A stretch of 64,000 nt of DNA, from NCBI RefSeq assembly GCF_001426185.1, contig NZ_LMRP01000002.1:874423-938422 (forward strand). The letters are read 5' to 3'. The stretch comes from Rhodococcus sp. Leaf247. GTDB lineage: Bacteria > Actinomycetota > Actinomycetes > Mycobacteriales > Mycobacteriaceae. Below are positions 7,788-16,312 of the stretch, piece after piece. The notes beneath the pieces are model-generated. The model was not told the origin of the DNA. It worked only from the letters and a program-made list of their open reading frames with translations, and did no database searches. Numbering within the stretch: position 1 is the first letter of the stretch; each line of letters opens with the position of its first letter. The position numbers and the translations under genes are program-made.

Positions 7788-10700
7788 GTGTTTGCTCGTT
7801 GGGGTGATCTGGTCCACCGATCGCGGTACACCGTGATCGGTGTGATGGTCGCGTTCCTGTTGGGCCTCGCCGCGTACGGCCTCACGCTGAACGACCATCT
7901 CAGTCAGAGCGGCTGGGACGATCCGAATTCGGAGTCCGTGCACGCCGCGGTCACCGCCGACGGCACGTTCGGCCGGGACAGCACCGGCGACGTCGTCGCC
8001 CTCTACACGGCTCCTGCGGGCTCGACGGTCGACGATCCGACGTTCCAGCAGACGGTCACCGCAGGTCAGGACGCCATGATGGCGGCCCACGCCGACAAGA
8101 TCTCCAAGATCAACATCAACTACTTCCAGCAGAAACTTCCGGCACTCGCCTCGCCGGACAAGACCAAAGCCATCGCGACCTTCGCCATCGCGGGAGCGAA
8201 CGACACCGAACTGACCAACAACTTCCGTGACGTGAAGGACGCGTTCGCGATCGACGGTGTCGACGTGCAGCTCGCGGGGCTCCAGCCCATCGCCAACGCA
8301 CTGAACGACACCATGGCCGGCGACATCCACCGCATGGAGATCCTGGCGATTCCCGTCGTCGGCGTGCTGCTGTTCTTCGTGTTCGGCGGCGTCGTGGCGG
8401 CTGCGTTGCCGCTGATCATCGGCGGTCTCACCGTCGTCGCGGCCAACGGCATGGTGCGACTGTTCACCAACTTCGTCGAGGTCAACAGCTTCGTCGCACC
8501 CGTGGTCTCTCTGATCGGGCTGGGCCTGGCCATCGACTACGCCCTGTTCATCGTCAGCCGGTTCCGCGAAGAGCTGGCCGACGGCCGCACGACCCCGCAG
8601 GCCGTGCAGCGCTCCGTCATGACCGCGGGCCGGACGGTCGTCTTCTCGGCGACGATGATCGTCGCGAGTCTGGGCGGCCTGCTGCTCTTCCCTCAGGGAT
8701 TCCTGAAATCCGTCGCCTTCGGTGCCATCGCCACCGTCGCGTTGGCGGCCCTGACCGCCATCACCATTCTCCCGGCCATCCTGTCGATCCTCGGCCCGCG
8801 CATCGACGCTCTCGGCCTCAAGAGCATGCGCAAGACCAAGACGACCGAGGAGATCGAGTCCGGTCCCTGGGGCAAGCTCACCCGGTGGGTCATGCGCAAC
8901 CCGCTGAAGGTCTGCGTTCCCATCGTCCTGGGCCTGCTGATCCTGACGCTGCCCGTCGGTGCCATCAAGTTCGGCGGCATCAACGAGACGTACCTTCCGC
9001 CGGACAACGGCACCCGCGAGGCGCAGAACGAGTTCGACGCCAACTTCCCGTCGTACCGCACCGAGCCCCTCAAGATCGTGCTCGAGAATGCCGCCGGTCC
9101 GCAGCTCGGCTCGATCCTGCGCGAGGCGTCCAACGCTCCCGGCCTGGTCGAGAAGTTCTCCATCGAGCGCAACGAGAACGGCGTGGCCGTCCTCAAGGCC
9201 GGGCTGGTCGACCGCAACGTCTCCAACCCCGCGATCGACTACATCCGCTCCATCGACGTTCCCGACGGCGTGACCATGTCGGTGGGCGGCACCCCGGCCA
9301 TCGAGCAGGACTCGATCGCCGCACTGGTCGACCGACTACCGCTGATGGCGGGGCTCGTGGTCTTGGTGACGACCCTGCTGATGTTCCTCACCTTCGGCTC
9401 GCTGGTCCTGCCGCTCAAGGCCATCCTCATGACGACGCTGGGGCTCGGCGCCACGCTGGGCATCCTGACGTTCATCTTCGTGGACGGAAACGGTGCGGGG
9501 CTGCTGAACTTCACGCCGGGCCCGATCATGGCACCCGTCCTCGTGTTGATCATCGCGATCATCTTCGGATTGTCGACGGACTACGAGGTCTTCCTGCTCT
9601 CCCGCATGGTCGAGGCCCGAGCACGCGGCGCCAGTACGTCCGAAGCCATCCGCGTCGGTACCTCGCACACGGGTCGCATCATCACCGCCGCCGCGCTGAT
9701 CCTGATCGTCGTCACCGGCGCCTTCGCGTTCTCCGAGCTGGTGATGATGAAGTACATCGCCTACGGCATGATCGCCGCCCTGATCATCGACGCGACGCTG
9801 ATCCGCATGTTCCTCGTGCCGGCAACGATGAAGTTGCTCGGTGACGACTGCTGGTGGGCACCGCAGTGGATGAAGCGCATCCAGCAGAAGCTCGGACTCG
9901 GCGAGCCCGTGCTCGACGAGGAGCTCATGCCTGCCGACGTTCCGGAGCTCGTCGCGATCGGGTCCGCGCCGCTGCCTGCCCGCACCCGTGAGCCGCTCAC
10001 CCAGCCCATTCCGCGGGTCCTGCAGAACGGTCCGTCCGCGGCCCGCCCGCCGTCGGAGCGACCACGCCCGTCGAAGTTCGCCCCTGCGCCTGCCGCGCGC
10101 GTGCAGAAGCCCGCCGAAGAACAGGTCGCCGAGCCCACGACAGCCATCCCCACTCCCGAACCGACTCGTGCGGCCACCCCGGTGGAGGAACCGCGCATCG
10201 TCTCGCGCCCGGAGGAAGCTCGTCCGACGCCGCCTCGGACTGCACCGGAGGAGGCCCCGGCGTCGCCTCGGCCCGGCGTCCCCGCTCCGCGACCCATCGA
10301 GTCCTGGCTCGCAGAGCTTCGCTCGCCCTCCGCGACCCAGCGTCCCGACACCTCGCCCGCTCCGGCAGAGGCGTCTTACCGCTACGGGTCCACCAACGGC
10401 GACGGCATCGACACCGGACGCTCACGAAACGGCAACGGCCGCAACGGCTCCACAACCAACGGTTCCGCGACCAACGGCTCCGGAACCAACGGGCACGGAA
10501 CCAACGGTCATGGATCCAACGGTCATGGCTCGAACGGCAACGGTGTGCACACCAGCGCCGAGGTCGACTCGTGGATCGCCGGACTGCGGATGCCGGAGCA
10601 GGAGTCTCCCGAACCCGAACAGCCGGTGGACGAGCACATCGACATCGATCCGCGTTCCGACGACGACGAGACACCGCCGGCAGCCTCTACGGGCCGCCGA

Positions 10701-10796
10701 CGGGCTCGGGAATCGGACGAGTCGGGTGGTCGCCACCACGGTCAGTCCGGCGCGATCAGCGTCAGCGAGCTGCTGGCTCGCCAGCGCCATCAGTGA
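7788..10796 (+). CDS. mmpL3: Trehalose monomycolate exporter MmpL3 (RND superfamily)
   Basis: 1002 aa, GTG start directly after the stop of the NYN gene. It flips or exports trehalose monomycolate across the inner membrane for mycomembrane assembly, driven by protons. An N-terminal membrane helix follows residue 14, then a periplasmic domain, a block of helices, a second periplasmic domain and a second block of helices. The proton-relay Asp-Tyr pairs are present in both halves: D250-Y251 (GLAIDYALF) and D598-Y599 (LSTDYEVF), matching D256/Y257 and D645/Y646 of the M. tuberculosis protein. The cytoplasmic tail from about residue 690 is proline-rich, then has an Asn-Gly repeat, and ends SVSELLARQRHQ. 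The 3' end overlaps the convergent DUF2339 gene by 35 bp. Confidence 0.95.
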   Translation: MFARWGDLVHRSRYTVIGVMVAFLLGLAAYGLTLNDHLSQSGWDDPNSESVHAAVTADGTFGRDSTGDVVALYTAPAGSTVDDPTFQQTVTAGQDAMMAAHADKISKININYFQQKLPALASPDKTKAIATFAIAGANDTELTNNFRDVKDAFAIDGVDVQLAGLQPIANALNDTMAGDIHRMEILAIPVVGVLLFFVFGGVVAAALPLIIGGLTVVAANGMVRLFTNFVEVNSFVAPVVSLIGLGLAIDYALFIVSRFREELADGRTTPQAVQRSVMTAGRTVVFSATMIVASLGGLLLFPQGFLKSVAFGAIATVALAALTAITILPAILSILGPRIDALGLKSMRKTKTTEEIESGPWGKLTRWVMRNPLKVCVPIVLGLLILTLPVGAIKFGGINETYLPPDNGTREAQNEFDANFPSYRTEPLKIVLENAAGPQLGSILREASNAPGLVEKFSIERNENGVAVLKAGLVDRNVSNPAIDYIRSIDVPDGVTMSVGGTPAIEQDSIAALVDRLPLMAGLVVLVTTLLMFLTFGSLVLPLKAILMTTLGLGATLGILTFIFVDGNGAGLLNFTPGPIMAPVLVLIIAIIFGLSTDYEVFLLSRMVEARARGASTSEAIRVGTSHTGRIITAAALILIVVTGAFAFSELVMMKYIAYGMIAALIIDATLIRMFLVPATMKLLGDDCWWAPQWMKRIQQKLGLGEPVLDEELMPADVPELVAIGSAPLPARTREPLTQPIPRVLQNGPSAARPPSERPRPSKFAPAPAARVQKPAEEQVAEPTTAIPTPEPTRAATPVEEPRIVSRPEEARPTPPRTAPEEAPASPRPGVPAPRPIESWLAELRSPSATQRPDTSPAPAEASYRYGSTNGDGIDTGRSRNGNGRNGSTTNGSATNGSGTNGHGTNGHGSNGHGSNGNGVHTSAEVDSWIAGLRMPEQESPEPEQPVDEHIDIDPRSDDDETPPAASTGRRRARESDESGGRHHGQSGAISVSELLARQRHQ
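10428..10544 (+). repeat. Asn-Gly repeat coding stretch in the mmpL3 tail
   Basis: 39 codons (residues 881-919) built on AAC-GG units, encoding NG, NGS, TNG and NGHG repeats. The DNA has near-repeats such as ACCAACGG every 12-15 bp. It is a low-complexity, presumably disordered linker in the cytoplasmic tail. It is likely to vary in length between strains. Confidence 0.9.
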
Positions 10797-12564
10797 CGTC
10801 CGTGCCGGCTCGATCGGCGAAGGCTCGCGCGTAGCGAGTGCCGATGCCCAGCAGCAACATTCCCACGACAAGGAATGCTGCGGCGCGGGGTAGTCCGCCG
10901 AGCGCGCCGAGGTCGAAGAGGAACAGTTTCGCGACGGCAGCGGCGACCACCGCAAGTCCGATGACGAGGAGCGTGTGGCCGTCGCGGCGGTCGGCCAGAC
11001 CGCGGACGAGGGCGACGACGGCCATGATCATCCACGAGATGGTGGCGATGCCATGTCCGACGAAGAACCCTGTGTCGGAGCCGATCTCGACACCGGCGAC
11101 AACGGAGGTCGCCGTGATGGCGTAGAGACCCGCGATGCCGAACGACGACGCGGACACGGTTCGGGCGGTCGCGTCGTCGAGAGTCCGCACCGACGCCCAC
11201 ACTCCGGCGACAGCCATCGCGAGTGCGGCGACGGAGCCCGGGATCGACGCCCATCCGCTCGCCGCGGCGGTGCCGGGGTAGGTGAGGGCATCGACGGAAG
11301 TGACCTGCGTATGAGCGACCAGCCCGGCGAGCGCGACGAATGCTCCGACACCGGCAGTGACGCGCGATCGCGTCCAGCCGCCGGTGACGAGGGCTGCGAC
11401 TGCGACCGTCAGCAGCGTCACGGCGTGGATCGACCGCGGTGTCCCGACGAGAACTGCCGAGATACCGGCGACCGCACCCGTCACCGCGAACACGAACCGG
11501 ACCGGCGACGCGAGGCCGCGCGTGGTGGCAGTGACGGCGAGGAGAACCATTGCGACTGCAGCGCAGGTGATTCCGGCCACGGGTCGCGAGAACAGGGTCG
11601 CGGTGGCCAGCGTGGATCCTGCAGTCGCGACGACGGCCGCGACAGACACCGGATCGACGGGACGTCGGGTCAGCGTCGAGTACCAGGCGGCGACGGCCGC
11701 TGCGAAGGACACGGCGGCGACGACGAGCAGAGGCGCGAGTTCGGAGCCCCTCGCCCCGCCGATGCTCGCCGTCAGCACCGCCAGCAGGATCGCCCCGACG
11801 ACCGGTACGGTGCGGGCGACCCGCAGCCAGACCCAGTCGAGGCGGGAATCGACGGGTGATGCGGCGATCTGCAGGATAACCAGGAATGCGAGGAGCGCGG
11901 ACGTGATCCCCGCCGTGGCGACAGGTGCGAGGACGGCGACCCCGACGAGGACCATGACGGCCAGTGGCTGCGACGACCACCGGGTGGCGACACCGATGCC
12001 GAGGGATGCCACCGCCAGTCCGGTCACGAGGCCGACGACGGGGTGCACCCATCCGTAGAGCGCTGTGACCGCGGCGATGTCCAGGTAGAGGCCGGCGAAG
12101 CCGGTGGCCGCGAGCGCGACGGCACCGACGGTCCCGCCGGGCCGTGCGACGACGCGATGCGCGGCGGCGATCAAGACGGCGGACAGCGTTGCTCCCGCAG
12201 CGACGCGAGCTCCGGGGCCGAACCAGCCCGACTGCGCGGCGAGGACGACCAGCATGACGACGCCGATCACGGTGACGCCTGCTCCGGCCGCGGCCAGGAG
12301 CCGGCTCACGACGCCGTCGCGCTGCCACCACGGGACGGTGGGCGGGGGCTGGAACCGGGGCTGGGCCTGGGCCTGGGGCTGCGGGCGCATGGGTGCAGGC
12401 GCCGGTCTGTGCACGACGGGCTGGGGCGCGGGTGCCTGCACGGTGGCCAGTTGCTGCGCGAGGATGCCCAGGTCGTGGCCGACGCGGCCGAGGTGTTGCT
12501 GGAGGGCGGCGACCTCGCCGGTCAGGACGTGCACGAGGCGCGGATCGATCGAAGGTGTGGTCAT
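10762..12564 (-). CDS. DUF2339 polytopic membrane protein
   Basis: 600 aa from ATG 12564; an in-frame ATG at 12600 would add 12 residues. A short N-terminal helical segment (LTGEVAALQQHLGRVGHDL) is followed by a Pro/Gln-rich linker (PMRPQPQAQAQPRFQPPP). About twenty very hydrophobic helices follow, starting after WWQRDGVVSRLLAAAGAG. This arrangement is that of DUF2339 membrane proteins, whose function is not known to me. The C-terminus is short and polar. Its 3' end overlaps mmpL3 tail-to-tail (10762-10796), so each gene encodes the other's last codons on the opposite strand. No Shine-Dalgarno was seen, so the start is uncertain. Confidence 0.8.
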   Translation of the reverse strand: MTTPSIDPRLVHVLTGEVAALQQHLGRVGHDLGILAQQLATVQAPAPQPVVHRPAPAPMRPQPQAQAQPRFQPPPTVPWWQRDGVVSRLLAAAGAGVTVIGVVMLVVLAAQSGWFGPGARVAAGATLSAVLIAAAHRVVARPGGTVGAVALAATGFAGLYLDIAAVTALYGWVHPVVGLVTGLAVASLGIGVATRWSSQPLAVMVLVGVAVLAPVATAGITSALLAFLVILQIAASPVDSRLDWVWLRVARTVPVVGAILLAVLTASIGGARGSELAPLLVVAAVSFAAAVAAWYSTLTRRPVDPVSVAAVVATAGSTLATATLFSRPVAGITCAAVAMVLLAVTATTRGLASPVRFVFAVTGAVAGISAVLVGTPRSIHAVTLLTVAVAALVTGGWTRSRVTAGVGAFVALAGLVAHTQVTSVDALTYPGTAAASGWASIPGSVAALAMAVAGVWASVRTLDDATARTVSASSFGIAGLYAITATSVVAGVEIGSDTGFFVGHGIATISWMIMAVVALVRGLADRRDGHTLLVIGLAVVAAAVAKLFLFDLGALGGLPRAAAFLVVGMLLLGIGTRYARAFADRAGTDVTDGAGEPAAR

Positions 12565-12640
12565 ACGTCGATCGTGGTCGGCCACGGAGGCGCCGACCAT
12601 GCGTAGTTCTACTCGGATACGCCGAGAAGTACGCAGTACG

Positions 12641-13240
12641 TCAGCCGAACATCTTCTTGATCGCTGTGCCGAACGGATGCTTCGCCGTCACGGAACCGAA
12701 TCGCACGCGACCACGAACGGTGACGTGCAGGCCGCCGTCGACAGGACGGCTCTTGACCCGGTTGTTCGCGCTGCCGCCGACGGTGTCGACACCGTCGAGG
12801 TCGACGGACGCGCCTTCGGGCACGACGACGGTGATGGTGCTGCAGTAATCGTCGACGTCGATGGCGACGTGGCGGGAGGACAGCACCGCCGAGGTGAAGT
12901 CGAGCGTGACGGTGGCCATCTTGGATGCCACCCTGATCTCCGACGGTGCATTCCAGGTACCCGAGCGGGTCACCGTCGACATCGTCGCCCGGATGTCGAC
13001 GGGCGGCGCCGACGGATGCTGCGGCGCGACGGGTGCGGCCGACGGGTGTTCGGCGTTCGACATCCCGGGCAGGTCGATCAGCACAGCGTTCAGCTCGCCC
13101 CGCGTCTTGGCGGCCAGGACGGTGTCCATCCGCTCGGTGAACTCCCCGAGGGACAGCATCCCCTGACCGACCGCACGCTGAAGCAATCCGCCGACGTGCT
13201 CGCGCTCGGCATCACTGACGCGGAGGTCCTTCGGATCCAT
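12641..13240 (-). CDS. DUF1707 (SHOCT-like) protein with LiaF-like C-terminal domain
   Basis: 199 aa. The N-terminus LRVSDAEREHVGGLLQRA through RGELNAVLIDLPG is the DUF1707 domain, common in actinobacterial envelope-stress proteins. A Pro/Ala linker follows. The C-terminal beta-rich half (SEIRVASKMATVTLDFTSA, GASVDLDGVDTVGG) resembles the repeated strands of the cell-wall-active antibiotic response (LiaF/DUF2154) domain. There is no membrane segment, so it is likely cytoplasmic or membrane-peripheral. It lies 27 bp downstream of the response-regulator gene on the same strand. That suggests an operon with the two-component system, as regulator target or accessory. Confidence 0.8.
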   Translation of the reverse strand: MDPKDLRVSDAEREHVGGLLQRAVGQGMLSLGEFTERMDTVLAAKTRGELNAVLIDLPGMSNAEHPSAAPVAPQHPSAPPVDIRATMSTVTRSGTWNAPSEIRVASKMATVTLDFTSAVLSSRHVAIDVDDYCSTITVVVPEGASVDLDGVDTVGGSANNRVKSRPVDGGLHVTVRGRVRFGSVTAKHPFGTAIKKMFG

Positions 13241-13267
13241 GCTGTCAGTGTAGAGGCGGGTGCCCGG

Positions 13268-13894
13268 TCAGAGGCCTCGCTCGATGGCCCATCGCGTCAG
13301 TTCCACGCGGTTGACGAGGTGCAGTTTCCGCAGCGTCGCCTGTACGTGATTCTCGACGGTCCGGTGACTCAGCGTCAGCTTGGCGCCGATCTGCTTCGCG
13401 CTCAACCCTTTCGCCACCATCCGCAGGATCTCGGTCTCCCGGTCGGTCAGCGCCGGAGGCGTCTCGTCCTCGGGCGGCGCCGACGCCATCCGTCGGTACT
13501 CCCCCAACACCAGTCCTGCGAGCCCCGGTGTGAACACGGCGTCACCTCGTGCCGTCGCCGTCACCGCAGCCACCAGATCCTCGATCGACGCACTCTTGAC
13601 CAGGTATCCCGTCGCTCCCGCCTTGACCGCCTCGAGGACGTCGTCGCGTTCGGCGGACGCCGAGAGCACCAGTACCCGACTGGCCGGGGACACCGCGAGC
13701 ACCGAGGCCGTCCCCACCGCGCCGTTGTCGTCTCCGAGGTCCATGTCCATCAGAACCACCTGCGGGACAGTCGCCTTCGCGCGAACGGTGGCGGATTCGA
13801 CGCCGTCCGCGGTGGCCACGACCCGGAACCCGCGAGCCTCCAGATCACGAGCCACGGCGTCCCGCCACATCGGATGGTCGTCGACGACCATCAC
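13268..13894 (-). CDS. LuxR/NarL-family response regulator
   Basis: 208 aa if started at the GTG before MVVDDHPMW, 2 bp after the kinase stop. The open frame continues 30 codons upstream through the repeat-rich end of the kinase gene, but those codons look non-native to a receiver domain. The receiver domain has the acidic pair VVDDH, the phospho-acceptor Asp in VLMDMDLGD, and the Lys in LVKSAS. The C-terminal helix-turn-helix is LTDRETEILRMVAKGLSAKQIGAKL and SHRTVENHVQATLRKL. It is paired with the adjacent kinase. DUF1707 lies downstream and a PerM-like gene upstream, so an envelope-stress regulon is plausible. Confidence 0.9.
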   Translation of the reverse strand: MMVVDDHPMWRDAVARDLEARGFRVVATADGVESATVRAKATVPQVVLMDMDLGDDNGAVGTASVLAVSPASRVLVLSASAERDDVLEAVKAGATGYLVKSASIEDLVAAVTATARGDAVFTPGLAGLVLGEYRRMASAPPEDETPPALTDRETEILRMVAKGLSAKQIGAKLTLSHRTVENHVQATLRKLHLVNRVELTRWAIERGL

Positions 13895-13896
13895 CG

Positions 13897-15108
13897 TCAG
13901 GTCCCCTTCATTCCGGCCGGCCTCCGGCCTTCCCCGTTCACCCCGGCCGGCCTCCGGCCTTCCCGCAGCACCGTCAGTTCCCATTCCGTTCCCTCTCCGG
14001 GCGCACTGTCCACCCTCGCTCGTCCACCGAGTGCGTCCATCCGGCCGATGATGGAGCCGGACACACCCATTCGGCCTTCCGCGCGTGCGGCGTCGAGCCG
14101 ACCGGGTTCGATTCCCGGCCCGGCGTCGCGCACGGTCACCACGACACTGTCACCCAGATCTTCCACCAGGACGAAGATGTCGACGTCGGGTCCGCCGTGC
14201 CGGTGCGCGTTGTCCACGGCGGCCAGCACCGCGGCGGTGACCTCCGATGCGACCGCGGACGGCAGCAGCACGGCACCCGACGGAGCCGACACCGTCACCG
14301 CCGGCCCCACGGACTGCCGTACGGCGACGCTGAGATCGGACGTGCCGTCCGTCCTGGACTGCGTCGAACCGGACAGCAGCGCTCGCAGCGCGGACTCCTG
14401 CCGTCCCGCGAGGGTGGCCAGTTCGGCTGTCTCACCGCCGATCTCGGCGCCGCGTCGACTCACCATGGCCAGCACCTGCAGGACACCGTCGTGAACTTCT
14501 CGTGCCAGCCGCTCGCGTTCCGCGGTGGCGGCGGCCAACGCCACGGCCTCGTCGAGGCGTGTCCTCGCCACACGCGCCGTCCGCGCGGCGAGCCCGAGGG
14601 CGAGTCCGACGGACAGCAGAACGGGTCCGGTCGAATCCCTCCACAGATCCGCGTCGACGTTCCCCCGCACCGCGGCGATCGCGACGGTCATGGTCACGGC
14701 GGACAGCAGACCGATCCGCGGGCCTCCGAGGATGGCGGCAGCGATGACGGCATTGGACACCCAGATCGTCGTCGGCAGCACCTGATGATCGGAGCGCCAG
14801 CGCGGACCGGCGACGAGGATCGTCGACACGACGAGCCCCAGAGTGACCACCTGATCCGCCGCGACGAACCACCGTCGTTCGAACCACGGACTCACCGACG
14901 GCTCGAGCGTCGCCACGACCGCCACGCCGGACCAGACGACGGTGAGCAGCACGAGGAACCAGCTCAGCCGGAAGGAGTCGTACTCCTGCCCGACGACGAC
15001 CTGGAATCCGACCGCGTAGACGACGGTGACCAGCCGGAATGCCGCTGCGGCGCGCCACAGCGGTCCATCGGCCGCGTCACTTCCCGTCCGCGGGCCCGTC
15101 GACCTCAC
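13897..15108 (-). CDS. MacS-like sensor histidine kinase
   Basis: 403 aa, GTG start, overlapping the upstream PerM/AI-2E gene by 32 bp. The N-terminal half holds five or six membrane helices (FRLVTVVYAVGFQVVVG, LSWFLVLLTVVWSGVAVVA and following). The HisKA_3 phospho-acceptor is in LAREVHDGVLQVLAMVSRR. The ATPase has the N box DNAHRHGG, G1 DAGPGIEPG, and GGRARVDSAPGEGTEWEL. There is no obvious extracellular sensing domain, so sensing is probably intramembrane. The C-terminus ends in a 30-bp tandem duplication (GRRPAG repeated). It is co-transcribed with the response regulator. Confidence 0.9.
   Translation of the reverse strand: MRSTGPRTGSDAADGPLWRAAAAFRLVTVVYAVGFQVVVGQEYDSFRLSWFLVLLTVVWSGVAVVATLEPSVSPWFERRWFVAADQVVTLGLVVSTILVAGPRWRSDHQVLPTTIWVSNAVIAAAILGGPRIGLLSAVTMTVAIAAVRGNVDADLWRDSTGPVLLSVGLALGLAARTARVARTRLDEAVALAAATAERERLAREVHDGVLQVLAMVSRRGAEIGGETAELATLAGRQESALRALLSGSTQSRTDGTSDLSVAVRQSVGPAVTVSAPSGAVLLPSAVASEVTAAVLAAVDNAHRHGGPDVDIFVLVEDLGDSVVVTVRDAGPGIEPGRLDAARAEGRMGVSGSIIGRMDALGGRARVDSAPGEGTEWELTVLREGRRPAGVNGEGRRPAGMKGT
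13913..13972. repeat. 30-bp tandem duplication at the kinase/regulator junction
   Basis: The block at 13913 recurs at 13943. The first 22 bases (starting CCGGCCGGCCTCCGGCC) are identical and the unit length is 30 bp. It encodes two copies of GRRPAG in the kinase C-terminus and lies just upstream of the regulator start. Being in frame, the duplication simply lengthens the kinase tail by ten residues per copy. Confidence 0.85.
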
Positions 15109-16261
15109 CGTGCCCGAGTTGCTTGTTCTCCGGATGCGGACTGTCCGGGGCCGCCGGGTACATACCGTCGGACGGATCGCCGACGGCGATCTCCTCGTAG
15201 GCCTCTTCCGGATCGTCGGCGAGCAGCGACCGGATCGCGGTGTTGGCCATCGCGACGAGGGGGACGGACAGGAGTCCGCCGATGATGCCGGCGAGCAGGA
15301 TGCCGGTCGCGATGGCCAGCACTACCGCCAGCGGGTGGACTCGTACTGCACGTCCCAGGAGCAGGGGCTGCAGGACGTGGCCCTCGAGCTGCATCACGGC
15401 GACGACGATCGCGAGAGCGATGAGGGCGGTGATCAGCCCCTTCGTGACCAGGGCGACGATGACGGCCACGAAACCTGTCAGCACCGCGCCCACGATGGGG
15501 ATGAAGGCTCCGATGAAGACCAGCGACGCCAGGGGAAGCGCCAGCGGCACTCCGAGAACGGCCAAGCCGGCACCGATACCGATGGCGTCGACCGCAGCGA
15601 CGGCGACCGTCGCCCGCACGTATCCGACCAGGGAGCCGAACGCCTGACTGCCCGCCAGTCGTACCCGGCGGCGGGCCGGCGTCGGGAAGATCCGGCTGAC
15701 GAACTCCCAGATCTGCTGTCCTCCGTAGAGGAAGAAGATAAGAGTGAACAGCAGCAGCAGCGCACCGGTGAGGATCTCGCCGATGACCGCGGCCGTGGTG
15801 AGCGCCCCGCTGGTGATGGCTTCCTGGTTCGACTGGATCGACGTGACGACGGAGTCGCCGGCGCTGCGGATCTGGTCCTCGCTGAAGTGCAGGGGACCTC
15901 GGGTCAGCCAGTCCTGGATCTGGGTGATGCTGTCGGTGAACTGGTCGGTGAGGGCCGGGAGACCGACGATGAACTGCTCGACGACGAACGTCAGGATGCC
16001 CACGACGAGGCCGAGGCTGCCCAGGATGGCGACGACGACCGCGAGTACACGCGGCACTCCGCGGCGCTGCATCCAGTCGACCAGCGGCGAGAGCAGGCCC
16101 GACGCCAGCAGAGCGAGCGCCACGGGGACCAGCACGCTGTCCAGACGCTCGACGATCTTGCCGACGGCGATCAGCCCGGCGAACAACACCAGCAGCCGCC
16201 ACGTCCAGGCCGCGCCCACGCGAACGACGGGATGGACCGAGTCGGACGGGTCGCCTGTCAC
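15077..16261 (-). CDS. PerM/AI-2E transporter family membrane protein (Rv0205-like)
   Basis: 394 aa, GTG start. Eight or so membrane helices in the UPF0118/AI-2E arrangement: paired N-terminal helices (WRLLVLFAGLIAVGKIVERL, VPVALALLASGLLSPLVDW), a soluble central segment (residues about 95-150), then a C-terminal helical block with FIGAFIPIVGAVLTGFVAV and LLGRAVRVHPLAVVLAIATG. Family members export small molecules, and the mycobacterial relative PerM is linked to cell-division and envelope stability. The gene is next to mmpL3 in mycobacteria too. It is the first gene of the kinase/regulator/DUF1707 operon and is divergent from the cyclase gene across 51 bp. Confidence 0.88.
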   Translation of the reverse strand: MTGDPSDSVHPVVRVGAAWTWRLLVLFAGLIAVGKIVERLDSVLVPVALALLASGLLSPLVDWMQRRGVPRVLAVVVAILGSLGLVVGILTFVVEQFIVGLPALTDQFTDSITQIQDWLTRGPLHFSEDQIRSAGDSVVTSIQSNQEAITSGALTTAAVIGEILTGALLLLFTLIFFLYGGQQIWEFVSRIFPTPARRRVRLAGSQAFGSLVGYVRATVAVAAVDAIGIGAGLAVLGVPLALPLASLVFIGAFIPIVGAVLTGFVAVIVALVTKGLITALIALAIVVAVMQLEGHVLQPLLLGRAVRVHPLAVVLAIATGILLAGIIGGLLSVPLVAMANTAIRSLLADDPEEAYEEIAVGDPSDGMYPAAPDSPHPENKQLGHGEVDGPADGK

Positions 16262-16312
16262 CGCGTGAGCCTAGCCGAGAGACGGTCCGGCCTCACCCGG
16301 TAAGTTCATCTC

